Assembly: GCA_900553145.1 (NCBI GenBank)
Contig: USCL01000108.1
Coordinates: 1 to 11,108, forward strand
DNA length: 11,108 nt
Direction of reading: 5' to 3'
Origin: an uncultured Desulfovibrio sp.
Lineage (GTDB): Bacteria; Desulfobacterota; Desulfovibrionia; Desulfovibrionales; Desulfovibrionaceae
The position numbers were made by a program, and so were the translations under genes. The notes below the pieces were generated by a model, which was not told the DNA's origin, ran no database searches, and saw only the letters and a program-made list of their open reading frames with translations. Within the stretch, counting starts at the first letter, position 1, and each line of letters starts with the position of its first letter. Positions 5,528 to 11,108 of this stretch are shown here, one piece after another.

Positions 5528-7060
5528 ATGAGCGGATTCGACTACGCGCAACAGGAACGGCGGATCGCGTCGCTGGAAAGCAACCGGGGCGCATCCCTGC
5601 GTTTCGGCACCGTGACCGGGGTGGATACGGCGACGGGGACGGCCCGCGTCCAGCTCCCGGACGGGGACGGCATGGTGACCATGCCCCTGCGCGTCCTTGG
5701 GCGACGCACGCTGAAGGACAAGGCGCAGGCCCTGCCCGACATCGGGGAACCCGTGGCCTGCCTGTTCTCCGGGCAAGGGCTGGAACAGGGCGTCATCCTC
5801 GGCGCGCATTACACGGCGAAGACGCCTTCCCCCAACCAAGAGGCGCAGGTCGACTATGTGCGCTACGAGGACGGCACGGAACTCTGGTACGACCGCAAGG
5901 GCCACAAGCTGACCGCCAAGGTCATGGGCGACGCGGACATCGAAACCGAAGGCGGCATCACGGCCACGGCCAAAAAAGCCATCGTCACCGAATCCAAGAC
6001 CGGCATCACCCTGCGCGCCCCCCATATCCGGCTGGAAGGCAACCTCTCCCAGCAAGGCTACACGGGCGGGGCGGCCTCAAGCATCCTGTGCGGCAACCAG
6101 ACCATCTGCAACGGCTCCCTGTCCGTTCCGGGCGGGGACGTGAGCGCCGGGGACGTTTCCTTGCGCGGGCACCAGCACGAGGGCGTGGAGAGCGGCCCGG
6201 ACACCAGCGGAAAACCCGAGGGTGGGGGAAGCGGGGGGACAAACGAAGATTCCAACAACAGCAACTTTTGGGAAATACTTTTCGGGTTGATCAGCAACAT
6301 GCTGCCAGACACCCTTACCCCCAAAGAAGAGCTTCTCTTGTGCCTACCAAGAATCGCTGAGGTTATAGCTGAAAGGAGCCTGCTGCCTAAAGACAAACAA
6401 GGCTGGCTGTATCTGCGCGATATGTTTCAACGCTGGTTCTCCGGTCAGGGAAATGACAATGCGGAAAAGAACCCTGACGCGCTATGGATAGATATGGACT
6501 GGATATTATCATATACGCGCGCCACTATAGCCTATGACGCACTGATACAGCCTGAATACTTATTCAGCCCCAACGGACGTGCTGCGCTTGCAAGAAATCT
6601 GCAACGTGATGGTTTCCTGACTGATAAATGCACGCCTTTCGATTATACTGAACAGGATTGGCCATACTGGAAGAAAGGATATTTTCAGCAAATCGTTGTT
6701 CAGGGTTTTGCCTCAATCGATGCGGATGGCCTCATGGCGGCGATGGGAAGTTTTACTCTGCGCGCCCTCGCTACAGGCTTTACGCAGCCAAACGGCGATG
6801 GCGGGCACACCATTGTCATTCAGAAAGTCAAAGTTGTCGTATGGGATTCTTTCAATTTTGATGGAAAATATAATCTACGTTACTGGAGATGCAGCCCTGA
6901 AGGTTTTTCACGTATTGAGGAAAAAGAATATTCCAATGTGCAAAATGAAGACTTTCAAAATTTTCGAGCAAAATATGGCTATGGGAATGATTTCATGGTG
7001 CTTTCACATCCATATGAAGTTGAGTATTTCAAGGTTATGTCTTATGATACAGAATTATGA
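5528..7060 (+). CDS. V: Baseplate spike protein V fused to a C-terminal putative effector domain
   Basis: The first ~221 residues are a complete P2-type gpV: an N-terminal helix, an OB-fold domain (RFGTVTGVDTATGTARVQLP, about 27-46; GEPVACLFSGQGLEQGVILG, about 79-98), then a beta-helical spike and apex. The apex H215-Q-H217 is the HxH motif that binds iron in P2. P2 gpV has 211 residues and ends about here. This protein runs on: a flexible linker (222-246, GPDTSGKPEGGGSGGTNED) and ~264 more residues in AT-richer code. The added domain is soluble and aromatic-rich, with FDYTEQDWPYW (371-381), WDSFNFDGKYNLRYW (439-453) and NEDFQNFRAKYGYGNDF (473-489). The last two recall DUF6402- and DUF3289-type families of polymorphic toxins; that is memory of a pattern, not a search. 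It would ride on the spike tip, like the cargo of an evolved VgrG. The stop overlaps the next ATG (ATGA). The start ATG has GAGGG upstream. Confidence 0.88.
   Translation: MSGFDYAQQERRIASLESNRGASLRFGTVTGVDTATGTARVQLPDGDGMVTMPLRVLGRRTLKDKAQALPDIGEPVACLFSGQGLEQGVILGAHYTAKTPSPNQEAQVDYVRYEDGTELWYDRKGHKLTAKVMGDADIETEGGITATAKKAIVTESKTGITLRAPHIRLEGNLSQQGYTGGAASSILCGNQTICNGSLSVPGGDVSAGDVSLRGHQHEGVESGPDTSGKPEGGGSGGTNEDSNNSNFWEILFGLISNMLPDTLTPKEELLLCLPRIAEVIAERSLLPKDKQGWLYLRDMFQRWFSGQGNDNAEKNPDALWIDMDWILSYTRATIAYDALIQPEYLFSPNGRAALARNLQRDGFLTDKCTPFDYTEQDWPYWKKGYFQQIVVQGFASIDADGLMAAMGSFTLRALATGFTQPNGDGGHTIVIQKVKVVVWDSFNFDGKYNLRYWRCSPEGFSRIEEKEYSNVQNEDFQNFRAKYGYGNDFMVLSHPYEVEYFKVMSYDTEL
7020..7048 (+). 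promoter_or_regulatory. Putative sigma70-type promoter before the membrane-protein genes
   Basis: TTGAGT (7020-7025), a 17-base spacer and TATGAT (7043-7048) match consensus at four and five of six positions. Transcription would begin near 7055, just before the ATG at 7057. The first gene could then be read from a leaderless message or by coupling to V, and the two further genes could be read from the new transcript. A promoter here would allow expression in a lysogen without the phage late genes, as an immunity or exclusion function needs. It lies in AT-rich coding sequence, where chance matches are common. Confidence 0.35.
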
Positions 7061-7419
7061 ATATATCAAAAGGCAAAAGAGTTCTCTATCTTCCGATACT
7101 ATTATCTTTTGTAGTAATAGTAGTAAGTTATCCTTTAGGCATCTTTGTGGGACATCCAGCGGATTACGCTACCCCGGAAATCCTGTGGCACAATTGTATG
7201 CTCGCTTATGCCAGTGTTTGGGGAGAGTATTACGGAGTGCAGCGCTGGATTGCCTCGCACGGTGTCTTGCTCCTTACTTGGATTTTGTGGCTGCGCTACA
7301 GGAAAAAATGGCTTTGGTTCCCACTGGCCTGCGCAACGTTCGCATGCAGTTGTATCGGCGGGATATTTTCATTATATTACGGGATGTATCTGGTATATGG
7401 TTATCAGCATATCCCGTAA
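7057..7419 (+). CDS. Small membrane protein 1 of the V cassette (putative immunity/exclusion)
   Basis: The 120-residue protein has a short basic N-terminus (MNISKGKR), a first membrane segment (about 9-31), an extracytoplasmic-looking loop (33-65, HPADYATPEILWHNCMLAYA), a second segment (about 66-80), a basic turn LRYRKK, and one or two further segments including FACSCIGGIFSLYYGMYLV. The ATG overlaps the V stop (ATGA), so it is probably translated by coupling with the effector-bearing V gene. It has no clear ribosome site of its own. Base composition is low-GC like the V extension. I do not recognise the family. Its position directly after a putative effector, and its membrane topology, suggest an immunity protein acting on a membrane or periplasmic toxin; a superinfection-exclusion role is the main alternative. 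Confidence 0.7.
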   Translation: MNISKGKRVLYLPILLSFVVIVVSYPLGIFVGHPADYATPEILWHNCMLAYASVWGEYYGVQRWIASHGVLLLTWILWLRYRKKWLWFPLACATFACSCIGGIFSLYYGMYLVYGYQHIP

Positions 7420-7509
7420 GTCGACGCAGGGATGCCTCTGCCTCAGATAATGCCGCGGCGGCACTGCCCCGCTCCACATTCTCCCTGAAAATCAAAAACG
7501 GACACGGCT

Positions 7510-7869
7510 GTGACAGGAAAAATCCGTCTCCCGCATTGGCGTCTTCCCACCCTCATGTTTGCCTACATCGTGGCGAGTTATCTTGCCAGCCCGCTGTCCC
7601 GACGGCTTTCGTATCTGAAGGAACCGCTGGAGTGGCTGCATTGGGCCATTGTGGACTATCGTTTTTCATGGTTCACCTTATACGGGTGGTATGGAACACC
7701 TCTTTGGCTTCTCTGCCATCTCGCTCTGCTCATCGCATGCTTACGGTACGCCCGCTCCGGGTCGAAACGCTGGGGCACGGGCGTTGTCCTCATCGGCTTG
7801 CTGTGCAGTGCTGGCGGGGCATACCTGCTGACCATGCTGGAACTCATGTTGTTTCGACCCGCCCTGTAA
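7510..7869 (+). CDS. Small membrane protein 2 of the V cassette
   Basis: The 119-residue protein starts at GTG 7510, the only plausible start after the in-frame stop at 7486-7488. The ribosome site is weak, and ATG at 7555 would cut the first helix. Topology resembles the preceding protein: a first segment (LPTLMFAYIVASYLASPL), a loop rich in aromatic residues (WLHWAIVDYRFSWFTLYGWY), a second segment (LWLLCHLALLIACLRYA), a basic turn (RSGSKR) and a third segment (GVVLIGLLCSAGGAYLLTML). The LRY-basic-turn and Cys-x-Gly-Gly positions can be aligned with protein 1, suggesting divergent paralogues. GC content is higher than in the first gene. The role is unknown; it is probably part of the same immunity or exclusion group. 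Confidence 0.62.
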   Translation: MTGKIRLPHWRLPTLMFAYIVASYLASPLSRRLSYLKEPLEWLHWAIVDYRFSWFTLYGWYGTPLWLLCHLALLIACLRYARSGSKRWGTGVVLIGLLCSAGGAYLLTMLELMLFRPAL

Positions 7870-7884
7870 GCCAAGGAACGTTCC

Positions 7885-8223
7885 ATGCCCCTGTCCAGAA
7901 CACTCCGGTTCACCGTCATCGCCGCCGTGCCAGTTCTTGCTGTCGTTTGTACGGCAATCTTCGAACCTCACATACTGAAAATGGCGCATATGAGCTTCGC
8001 CCGTCTCAAGTACGGTATCAGGCTTATGATGTACCCGCCCGTATTCCTGTTCTGGACCGTGACGCTGGGCGTCATCCTGCATGCCTGCCTTATCTGGTAC
8101 AGGAAGCAAACGGCGCTGACGGTTCTCTACATGCTGCTGGCCCTCGTCCTCTCATCTCTTCTTCTCTTGTATTTCTACCTTCTTTTCTTCTTTCGTATGC
8201 CCGGAGATGGCGGGATGCTATAG
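7885..8223 (+). CDS. Small membrane protein 3 of the V cassette
   Basis: The 112-residue protein follows gene 2 by 15 bases with a clear AAGGAA ribosome site before ATG 7885. It has a first segment at residues 9-25 (FTVIAAVPVLAVVCTAIF), a loop with basic residues (ILKMAHMSFARLKYGIRLMM), a second segment (PVFLFWTVTLGVILHACLIW), a basic turn (YRKQT) and a long third hydrophobic segment (LYMLLALVLSSLLLLYFYLL), ending in a short charged tail. The same order of segment, loop, segment, basic turn, segment appears in all three cassette proteins. I do not recognise the family. Its 3' end is strongly pyrimidine-rich because of the Leu/Phe-rich helix. It is likely an immunity or exclusion protein, on context alone. 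Confidence 0.66.
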   Translation: MPLSRTLRFTVIAAVPVLAVVCTAIFEPHILKMAHMSFARLKYGIRLMMYPPVFLFWTVTLGVILHACLIWYRKQTALTVLYMLLALVLSSLLLLYFYLLFFFRMPGDGGML

Positions 8224-8353
8224 CTCTCTCTGGAGCACTCCTCTTCGCCTCCCTTTCTCCCTCTCGACCCTGCCTCTCCGATAGAGCTTCCTCCTCCCGT
8301 GCCTTCCGCACAGGGAACCTCTGCGTGCATCCTGTATCCTTCCCGGAGGCTTT
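8224..8353 (+). other. Non-coding pyrimidine-rich spacer before U
   Basis: These 130 bases hold no credible gene. The first ~80 are mostly C and T on the + strand (for example CTCCTCTTCGCCTCCCTTTC), continuing a pyrimidine-rich run from the end of the preceding gene. AGCTCT (8222-8227) can pair with AGAGCT (8283-8288), but there is no strong hairpin with a T-run, so I do not call a terminator. The last bases supply the GGAGG ribosome site of U. This is the 3' border of the accessory cassette. Confidence 0.5.
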
Positions 8354-8737
8354 ATGCGCGTAGGCACCCTCGGCAACGTCGTCTTTGAAGTGTCCGACAC
8401 GCGGGTGTTCACCCCGTCGCAGGTCACCCGGGAACGCAAGGCCCGCATCGAGGAGCATCAGGTGCAGGGCGCGCTCCCCTGCGTCGAATTCATCGCCCCG
8501 GAGCTGGGGACCTTCTCCATTTCCATGACCCTCAGCGCCGCCCTCGGCGTCAATCCCATGCGGGAAGCCGACAGCCTCGGGGCCATGTGCAAGCGCGGCG
8601 AGGTCAACCGGCTCATCCTCGGGGGGCTCAACTGGGGCAAGGTCATCATCGAAAGCGTGACGCAGGACTGGCGCAACAGCGGCCCCGGCGGCGTCCACAC
8701 CATCGGCCTGACGCTGGCCCTGAAGGAGTACCACTGA
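8354..8737 (+). CDS. U: Tail protein U (P2 gpU family)
   Basis: The 127-residue protein shows the gpU pattern: an N-terminal strand region (MRVGTLGNVVFEVSDTRVFT), a central segment on an oligomeric ring fold (PCVEFIAPELGTFSISMTLS), NPMREADSLGAMCKRGEVN, and the C-terminal WGKVIIESVTQDWRNSG and IGLTLALKEYH, parallel to the P2 ending with its LSLKR motif. gpU belongs to the tail-completion or baseplate-proximal components of P2-like tails. It is shorter than P2 gpU (159 residues). In P2, U lies between T and X; here it stands after V and the cassette. A GGAGG ribosome site precedes the ATG, and the stop overlaps the next start (TGATG). Confidence 0.82.
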   Translation: MRVGTLGNVVFEVSDTRVFTPSQVTRERKARIEEHQVQGALPCVEFIAPELGTFSISMTLSAALGVNPMREADSLGAMCKRGEVNRLILGGLNWGKVIIESVTQDWRNSGPGGVHTIGLTLALKEYH

Positions 8738-9060
8738 TGCCCGTCGTCGACATGCGCGAGGCGGCCCCGCTCGTCATCGGGGCCACGGGGCTGGACGCCG
8801 TTGTCCAGAACATCCGGATGATCCTGACCACGTTCGCCTATTCCGTCCCGCTGGATCGGCGTTTCGCCTCGCACGGCGGCGCTATCGACGCCCCGGCCCC
8901 GGTGATGGCCGCGCTCCGGATCGCGGAACTGACGGACGCCATCGAAGAAAAGGAACCCCGCGCCGAGGTGGTGAGCATCCGGCTTTTGCGGGCTGAAACC
9001 CTCGACGGGCAACTCCGGCCCGTCGTGACCTTCAAGCTCAGGGAAGGGGTGACATTGTGA
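8737..9060 (+). CDS. W: Baseplate wedge protein W (gp25-like)
   Basis: The 107-residue protein is of the GPW/gp25 family (P2 gpW, 115 residues; T4 gp25; T6SS TssE), the wedge protein that nucleates sheath assembly at the baseplate. Typical features are VVQNIRMILTTFAYSVPLDR, with the family's invariant R following PLDR-like sequence at about residue 43, a conserved hinge APAPVMAALRIAELTDAI, then EPRAEVVSIRLL and the C-terminal RPVVTFKLRE. The start overlaps the U stop, and the GTG of J overlaps its own stop (GTGA), so U, W and J are translationally coupled. Confidence 0.92.
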   Translation: MPVVDMREAAPLVIGATGLDAVVQNIRMILTTFAYSVPLDRRFASHGGAIDAPAPVMAALRIAELTDAIEEKEPRAEVVSIRLLRAETLDGQLRPVVTFKLREGVTL

Positions 9061-10187
9061 GCCTGCTTGACGACTTCACCGCCGTGGATTTTTCGGAACT
9101 GACGCCCTCCGGCATCGAGGAGATGGTCATCACCGCCTACGAGGAAGCCTCGGGCCAGACCGTCTATCCCGGCGACCCGGTGCGGCTGTTCCTCCAGTCC
9201 AACGCCTACATCATCAGCCTGCTGGCGGCCTTCATCAACGAAACCGGGAACCAGCAGTATCTGGCCCACGCCCGGGGGCCGCATCAGGACCTCATCGGCG
9301 CGCTGGTGGACACGGCCCGGCTGCCCGCCAGCCCGTCCCGCACCGTGCTGCGGTTCAGCACGGCGGAAACGCTGGGCTGGCCCGTGCTCATCCCCCAAGG
9401 CACCCGGGCCAACGCCGGGGACGGCGACACGGGGCTGACCTTCGCCACGGACGAGACGGCAACCATCCCCGCCGGGGAACGCTCCGTGGACGTGGCGGCA
9501 ACCTGCCTGCGGGCCGGGGCACACGCCAACGGGCTGGTCCCCGGCCAGATCAACAGGCTGGTCGACCCGCTGGCCTATGTGGACGCCGTCCGCAACACCG
9601 AAACCACCCGCCTCGGGGCCGACGTCGAGGACGACGCCAGCTACCGCGCCCGCATCCGGCTTGCCCCGGAACGCTTTTCCGTGGCCGGGCCTTCCGGCTC
9701 CTACCGCTACCACGCCCTGTCCGCCCATCAGGGCATCGCCGACGTAGCGGTGTACGCGCCCGTGCCCGGCACCGTGGACGTGCGCCCGGTCATGGCCGGC
9801 GGCGAACTGCCCCCGGAAAGCGTGCTGGAACTGGTGCGGGAACGCCTGAGCGCCGACGGCGTGCGCCCGCTTACCGACACGGTCATCGTGGCCGCGCCTG
9901 AGCCCGTCGAGTACGCCGTCTCCGGCGGCTGGTGGCTGCACCGCGACAACGGCCCGCTGGCCGCCAGCGTGACGAAAAAAGTTGAAGCGGCACTTGAAGA
10001 ATACCGGATCTGGCAGCGCAGCGCCCCGGGCCGCGACATCAACCCCACCCGGCTCGTCAGCCTGCTCGAACGCGCCGGGGCCAAGCGCGTGGAACTGGAA
10101 AGCCCACGCTACCAAAAACTGGAACAGCGCCAGATCGCCCGCGAAACGTCCCTCGACCTGCAATTCATGGGGATTGAAGATGACTAA
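9057..10187 (+). CDS. J: Baseplate J-like protein
   Basis: The 376-residue protein is of the Baseplate_J family (P2 gpJ 302 residues; T4 gp6; T6SS TssF-like role). It dimerises with W and I in the wedge that surrounds the hub. The N-terminal segment, with DDFTAVDFSELTPSGIEEM and VYPGDPVRLFLQS, is typical, as is the DLIGALVDTARLPASPSRT region near residue 80. The central domain has VLIPQGTRANAGDGDTG and the later RIRLAPERFSVAGPSGSYRY motif (about 200-220). The C-terminal part ends SLDLQFMGIEDD. Translation starts at GTG 9057 overlapping the W stop. The stop TAA lies inside an ATGACTAA that looks like an ancestral overlapping start for I. Confidence 0.94.
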   Translation: MSLLDDFTAVDFSELTPSGIEEMVITAYEEASGQTVYPGDPVRLFLQSNAYIISLLAAFINETGNQQYLAHARGPHQDLIGALVDTARLPASPSRTVLRFSTAETLGWPVLIPQGTRANAGDGDTGLTFATDETATIPAGERSVDVAATCLRAGAHANGLVPGQINRLVDPLAYVDAVRNTETTRLGADVEDDASYRARIRLAPERFSVAGPSGSYRYHALSAHQGIADVAVYAPVPGTVDVRPVMAGGELPPESVLELVRERLSADGVRPLTDTVIVAAPEPVEYAVSGGWWLHRDNGPLAASVTKKVEAALEEYRIWQRSAPGRDINPTRLVSLLERAGAKRVELESPRYQKLEQRQIARETSLDLQFMGIEDD

Positions 10188-10213
10188 GCGCACCCTTTCT
10201 TGCCGGGCAGACA

Positions 10214-10251
10214 CCGTAAAGCCCACGGCAGCCGCGAGCCGTGGCGGGCGG
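10214..10251 (+). repeat. Dispersed 38-base repeat, copy B (J/I junction), with a hairpin
   Basis: Aligns ungapped with 4351-4388 at 32 of 38 bases. In this copy CCACGGC (10223-10229) and GCCGTGG (10238-10244) form a perfect 7-base stem with an 8-base loop. No T-run follows, so it is not an obvious terminator. It occupies most of the 68-base J/I gap, where a start/stop overlap would be expected. Confidence 0.6.
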
Positions 10252-10255
10252 CCCC

Positions 10256-11108
10256 ATGATTAGGCTCGGAGACCCGCAGGTCCGGGGCCTGCTCACGCCC
10301 GCCCTCGCGGACGACCCCGCGTTCGGCGCGGCAGGCTCGGCCTTGGAAAGGCTCCTGCGCCGCGTCGTCCGCAGCGTCCCCAACCTGCTCCTGTGGCACC
10401 GGCTGGCGCTCACCGCGGGGCGCCCCGTCCCCGGCATGCTTGCCCCCATCGGGCGGGTGGCCGAGGCGTCCGGCGGGCTGACGCCCCTGAGCACGGCGGA
10501 ACTGGAACTGCTCGCGTGGCAACTGCACGTCGACTTCCGGGAAACGGCCCGGACGGACGCGGAACTGGCGGGCCTCATCCTCGACGCCATCGCATGGCAC
10601 CGCATCAAGGGCACGCCCGCGAGCCTCTACGCGGCGCTGCGCCGGTTCGGGTATGCCGCCGCCATCGAGGAGAACGGCCCCGGGGCCTACTGGGCGACGT
10701 ACCAGCTTGGCCTGCCGCAGATTGCGGACATGGACGACGTGCGCCGCATCGTCACCATCTGCACCGAGATGGCCCCGGCGCGATGCCGCCTGTGGCGCCT
10801 GTACACCGACGCCTACGACCGGCGGCCCATCGTGCTCTCGGAAGGCCCGGCCCTTGGCGACGGCTGGCTGTCCTTCCATTCCGGCGTCCCCGTCGAAGGC
10901 CCGGACGGCGACATCGTGGTCTCGTTCGGGACGAAAAGGAGCTTTCAGGCGGAAGCCTACCTGCCGTCGCTCCATGCGGCCTCGTTCGGGACGGAATGCG
11001 TGTCCGGCCACACCGCGCCGTACCTCGACCGCTTCATCGTCGGGCGCTCGCGGCTCTCCGGGCCCCTGCCCCGCAACCACCCGTTCGTCATGGGCGCGCT
11101 GTTCAGCA
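10256..11108 (+). CDS. I: Tail protein I (baseplate, fibre-attachment), 3' end beyond window
   Basis: The frame is open from ATG 10256 to the window edge (284 codons seen). Residues 78-140 carry the gpI core: LSTAELELLAWQLHVDFRET, then IAWHRIKGTPASLYAALRRFG, corresponding to the P2 gpI segments LPWLAWAFSVDRWDE and HKGTIGAIRRVVEPLGY. The CRLWRLYTDAYDR segment (about 178-190) follows the family pattern. gpI is the wedge protein that carries the tail fibre attachment; P2 gpI is 176 residues, so here an extra C-terminal region of at least 95 residues follows. The start is uncertain: ATG 10256 has only a weak ribosome site, GTG 10241 is in frame, and a short frame starting at ATG 10180 (overlapping the J stop) is blocked by TAG. 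Confidence 0.82.
   Translation, partial: MIRLGDPQVRGLLTPALADDPAFGAAGSALERLLRRVVRSVPNLLLWHRLALTAGRPVPGMLAPIGRVAEASGGLTPLSTAELELLAWQLHVDFRETARTDAELAGLILDAIAWHRIKGTPASLYAALRRFGYAAAIEENGPGAYWATYQLGLPQIADMDDVRRIVTICTEMAPARCRLWRLYTDAYDRRPIVLSEGPALGDGWLSFHSGVPVEGPDGDIVVSFGTKRSFQAEAYLPSLHAASFGTECVSGHTAPYLDRFIVGRSRLSGPLPRNHPFVMGALFS

Noticed and set aside
7420..7509. TGCCGCGGCGGCA hairpin as a terminator between membrane genes 1 and 2
   Set aside because: The stem is only five bases, with no following T-run, so termination is not supported.
6696..8363. A 555-codon open frame on the + strand across the end of V and all three membrane genes
   Set aside because: It overlaps four better-supported genes, is rich in Arg/Ser/His/Cys typical of out-of-frame translation, changes character along its length, and has no domain. 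Its length is notable but is most likely chance.
8838..10226. 462-codon minus-strand frame opposite W and J
   Set aside because: Antisense shadow of two certain genes, with a composition dominated by Gly, Val, Arg and His.
10222..10245. Hairpin between J and I as a rho-independent terminator
   Set aside because: No T-run after the stem, the I gene follows at once in the same operon, and the sequence is better explained as a dispersed repeat.
1..11108. CRISPR array, tRNA, integrase, transposase or attachment site
   Set aside because: No regularly spaced repeats, cloverleaf or recognisable recombinase sequence was seen in the window.

Overview
The window is the tail-morphogenesis block of a P2-like contractile-tailed phage, prophage or tailocin. 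All structural genes lie on the + strand, tightly packed, with the start and stop overlaps typical of a late operon. In order they are: tail sheath (C-terminal end only), tail tube FII, tail assembly chaperones E/E' (joined by a ribosomal frameshift), tape measure T, tail X, baseplate hub D, spike V, tail U, baseplate W (gp25-like), baseplate J and tail fibre-attachment protein I (open at the window edge). Very high GC and the style of the proteins suggest a GC-rich proteobacterial host. Desulfovibrionaceae is my best guess, from general resemblance only. No capsid, packaging, lysis, integrase or tRNA genes are visible, so phage and tailocin cannot be told apart here.

Three accessory insertions break the structural operon. 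(1) Bases 1222-1566 carry a minus-strand membrane-protein gene fitted exactly between E' and T. It shares a CTAG with the E' stop and a CATG with the T start, and the protein is an internal duplication of a two-helix unit. (2) A short stretch of about 131 bases between X and D duplicates the D start region as an 18-base direct repeat. Part of this insert recurs, at 32 of 38 bases, between J and I. (3) The most interesting one is an AT-richer cassette at about 6235-8345. It starts inside spike gene V: after a complete gpV with its apex HxH motif and a Gly/Ser/Asn-rich linker, the protein continues for about 264 residues of unrelated, low-GC-coded sequence. Three small polytopic membrane-protein genes follow, the first overlapping the end of V. 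Normal GC and normal tail genes resume at U.

How it may work: gpD and gpV are the phage counterparts of the two halves of T6SS VgrG, and a C-terminal domain on V would ride at the spike tip, as in an 'evolved' VgrG. With tandem membrane-protein genes directly downstream, and a plausible sigma70-type promoter just before them, the simplest reading is a spike-delivered effector with immunity or superinfection-exclusion proteins. This is inference. The effector domain has no function I can assign, though its C-terminal motif layout recalls DUF families (DUF6402-like, DUF3289-like) seen in polymorphic toxin and T6SS settings.
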